DNA from: Phocaeicola_A sp964481755
Lineage (GTDB): Bacteria; Bacteroidota; Bacteroidia; Bacteroidales; Bacteroidaceae
Assembly (NCBI GenBank): GCA_964481755.1
Contig: CAYZVH010000154.1
Location: 1-7,127, forward strand
Direction of reading: 5' to 3'
DNA: 7,127 nucleotides
A program made the translations under genes and the position numbers. Positions 6,119 to 7,127 of the stretch are shown in pieces. Within the stretch, counting starts at the first letter, position 1. Each line of letters opens with the position of its first letter. The notes under the pieces were generated by a model. The model saw nothing but the letters and a program-made list of their open reading frames with translations, ran no database searches and was not told the DNA's origin.

Positions 6119-7127
6119 CTATTCGGCACCGGCGAAGTCGAACCACAGTTTGATGTGCAAACCTACGTCGCCTATGTTCATGCGGACATGACTGGGTTGT
6201 GCCTGCGGGCCCAACTGTTCGATGGGTTTGTAGGACTGTATGCCGGGAATCTCCAACAGGAAGGAGAGGTCACCTTCGGGGAAGGGTTGCATCGTAGGCT
6301 TCCCGTTGTTGAGACAGGTCGGTTCCTCAGGGGTAAACACTCGGTAGTAGAGTCCGTCCGTCTCGGTGAACACGGTGAACGGAGCGGTCGCCGACTGCAT
6401 CTGTGCCCAATAGAGATTGGCGTGGTAGCCTTTGAACTCGGGGTAGACAATCGGTTTTCCACAATCTCCGGTGACCGTATTGTTATAGTCCTTCTGCCAA
6501 ATAGCATAGGTGGTACCTTGCTGACGGTTACGCCATACCCGGTAGGGACCGCGTCCCAGCCAGCGCATGCCTGTGCAGCAATCCTCGGGATAAGAGAACG
6601 AGAAGCCGAAGTTGCGTATCTCCTTGTCGAAGAATTCACCATCGAAGCCATGGCCTTTGCGGTCGTTGAGCAACAAGGCATCCATACCCAGCAGTCCGTC
6701 GGCAGTCATACGCCACACGATGGAGTCTACCGCTCCGGTGTATTTCATCACCAACAGGGCATCCGATCCATCTTGTCGGGCTGTGACTTGTTTCAGTTTC
6801 ATTTTCATGCCCACGGGCAGAGGGCCATTATTGAACGGAATCTCTTTGTCCTTATAGTAAACCTTGGCGAGCATGCCGGTCGAAGTGTCGAACTGGGCTT
6901 TCACTCCATTGGGAGCGACAAGGGTATTACCGCCCTCAACTTTCGCAGCTGCTGTCTGATGCGAAGTGGTGTCAGTCGCACGTTGAGTTGCAAAATATTC
7001 ATCGGTATACTTCATCGACCAAGTCCACACGTTGATGGTATCGCCAGCAGCATTGCGGGCAACCATCTGTAGCACATCGCCCTTCCTGGCCTCATTGCTC
7101 AGTGCAATGCGACACTTCACGCTCTCA
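6119..7127 (-). CDS. C-terminal part of a GH2 glycoside hydrolase with LacZ small-chain-like domain
   Basis: An open frame enters at the window edge and ends with TAG at 6121-6119; 335 complete codons are visible. The GTG at 7120 is just an internal valine, as the frame continues upstream (...ESVKCRI). Counting from that valine, residues 1-36 (GDVLQMVARNAAGDTINVWTW) look like the end of a beta-sandwich domain. Residues about 69-333 resemble the beta-galactosidase small chain: FDTSTGMLAKVYY and NNGPLPVG parallel the start of that domain, and WLGRGPYRVWRNR (187-199) parallels the G-x-G-P-x-E-x-Y-x-D-R signature of LacZ, with the Glu and Asp replaced. The catalytic barrel is outside the window, so activity cannot be judged. 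The small-chain-like fold is unlike the DUF4982-type end of the 2717-4959 enzyme, so this is another GH2 subgroup. It precedes the hairpin and belongs to an earlier transcript of the same locus. Confidence 0.8.
   Translation of the reverse strand, partial: ESVKCRIALSNEARKGDVLQMVARNAAGDTINVWTWSMKYTDEYFATQRATDTTSHQTAAAKVEGGNTLVAPNGVKAQFDTSTGMLAKVYYKDKEIPFNNGPLPVGMKMKLKQVTARQDGSDALLVMKYTGAVDSIVWRMTADGLLGMDALLLNDRKGHGFDGEFFDKEIRNFGFSFSYPEDCCTGMRWLGRGPYRVWRNRQQGTTYAIWQKDYNNTVTGDCGKPIVYPEFKGYHANLYWAQMQSATAPFTVFTETDGLYYRVFTPEEPTCLNNGKPTMQPFPEGDLSFLLEIPGIQSYKPIEQLGPQAQPSHVRMNIGDVGLHIKLWFDFAGAE

Noticed and set aside
6119..7120. GH2 fragment starting at GTG 7120 as a complete small protein
   Set aside because: The frame continues to the window edge (...ESV) and the sequence begins inside a beta-sandwich domain, so this is an internal valine of a longer enzyme.

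Overview
The window reads as part of a carbohydrate-degradation locus (polysaccharide-utilisation type) from a member of the Bacteroidales, probably a gut Bacteroidaceae or Prevotellaceae species from a draft or metagenome assembly. The grounds are: a Bacteroidetes-type promoter (-7 box TACCTTTG, matching TAnnTTTG), A/T-rich leaders with no clear Shine-Dalgarno before every start, export signals ending in the ...AQ style, and gene families typical of Bacteroidetes glycan loci. G+C in coding DNA is above 50% by eye. No SusC/SusD pair, regulator, transposase, tRNA or CRISPR array is visible, so the substrate and species are not fixed by this window.

Every recognisable gene is on the minus strand, so transcription runs from high to low coordinates. 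7127-6119 is the C-terminal third or so of a glycoside hydrolase family 2 (GH2) enzyme with a LacZ small-chain-like domain; it runs off the window. A strong hairpin (6108-6059) follows its stop. The 186-bp intergenic region (5933-6118) also carries a promoter and several dyads. From there a four-gene set starts: a secreted polysaccharide-deacetylase-like protein (5932-4973); 13 bp later a GH2 beta-galactosidase-type enzyme (4959 into the gap); a run of exactly 100 Ns (2716-2617); an SGNH esterase of the rhamnogalacturonan acetylesterase type (gap to 1382); and 34 bp later a second, divergent GH2 enzyme (1347 to the window edge).

The exported products pair two ester/amide-removing enzymes with two exo-acting GH2 enzymes. 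A coherent reading is that the esterase and the deacetylase-like protein remove acyl groups from a pectic or similar plant or host glycan so that the GH2 enzymes can trim terminal sugars. The chemistry is inferred from families; the exact glycan is not shown. The main caution is the gap: it removes the C-terminus of one GH2 and the signal peptide of the esterase, and it makes a false fusion reading frame. The most interesting non-coding signal is the set of nested inverted repeats at the promoter of the four-gene set.
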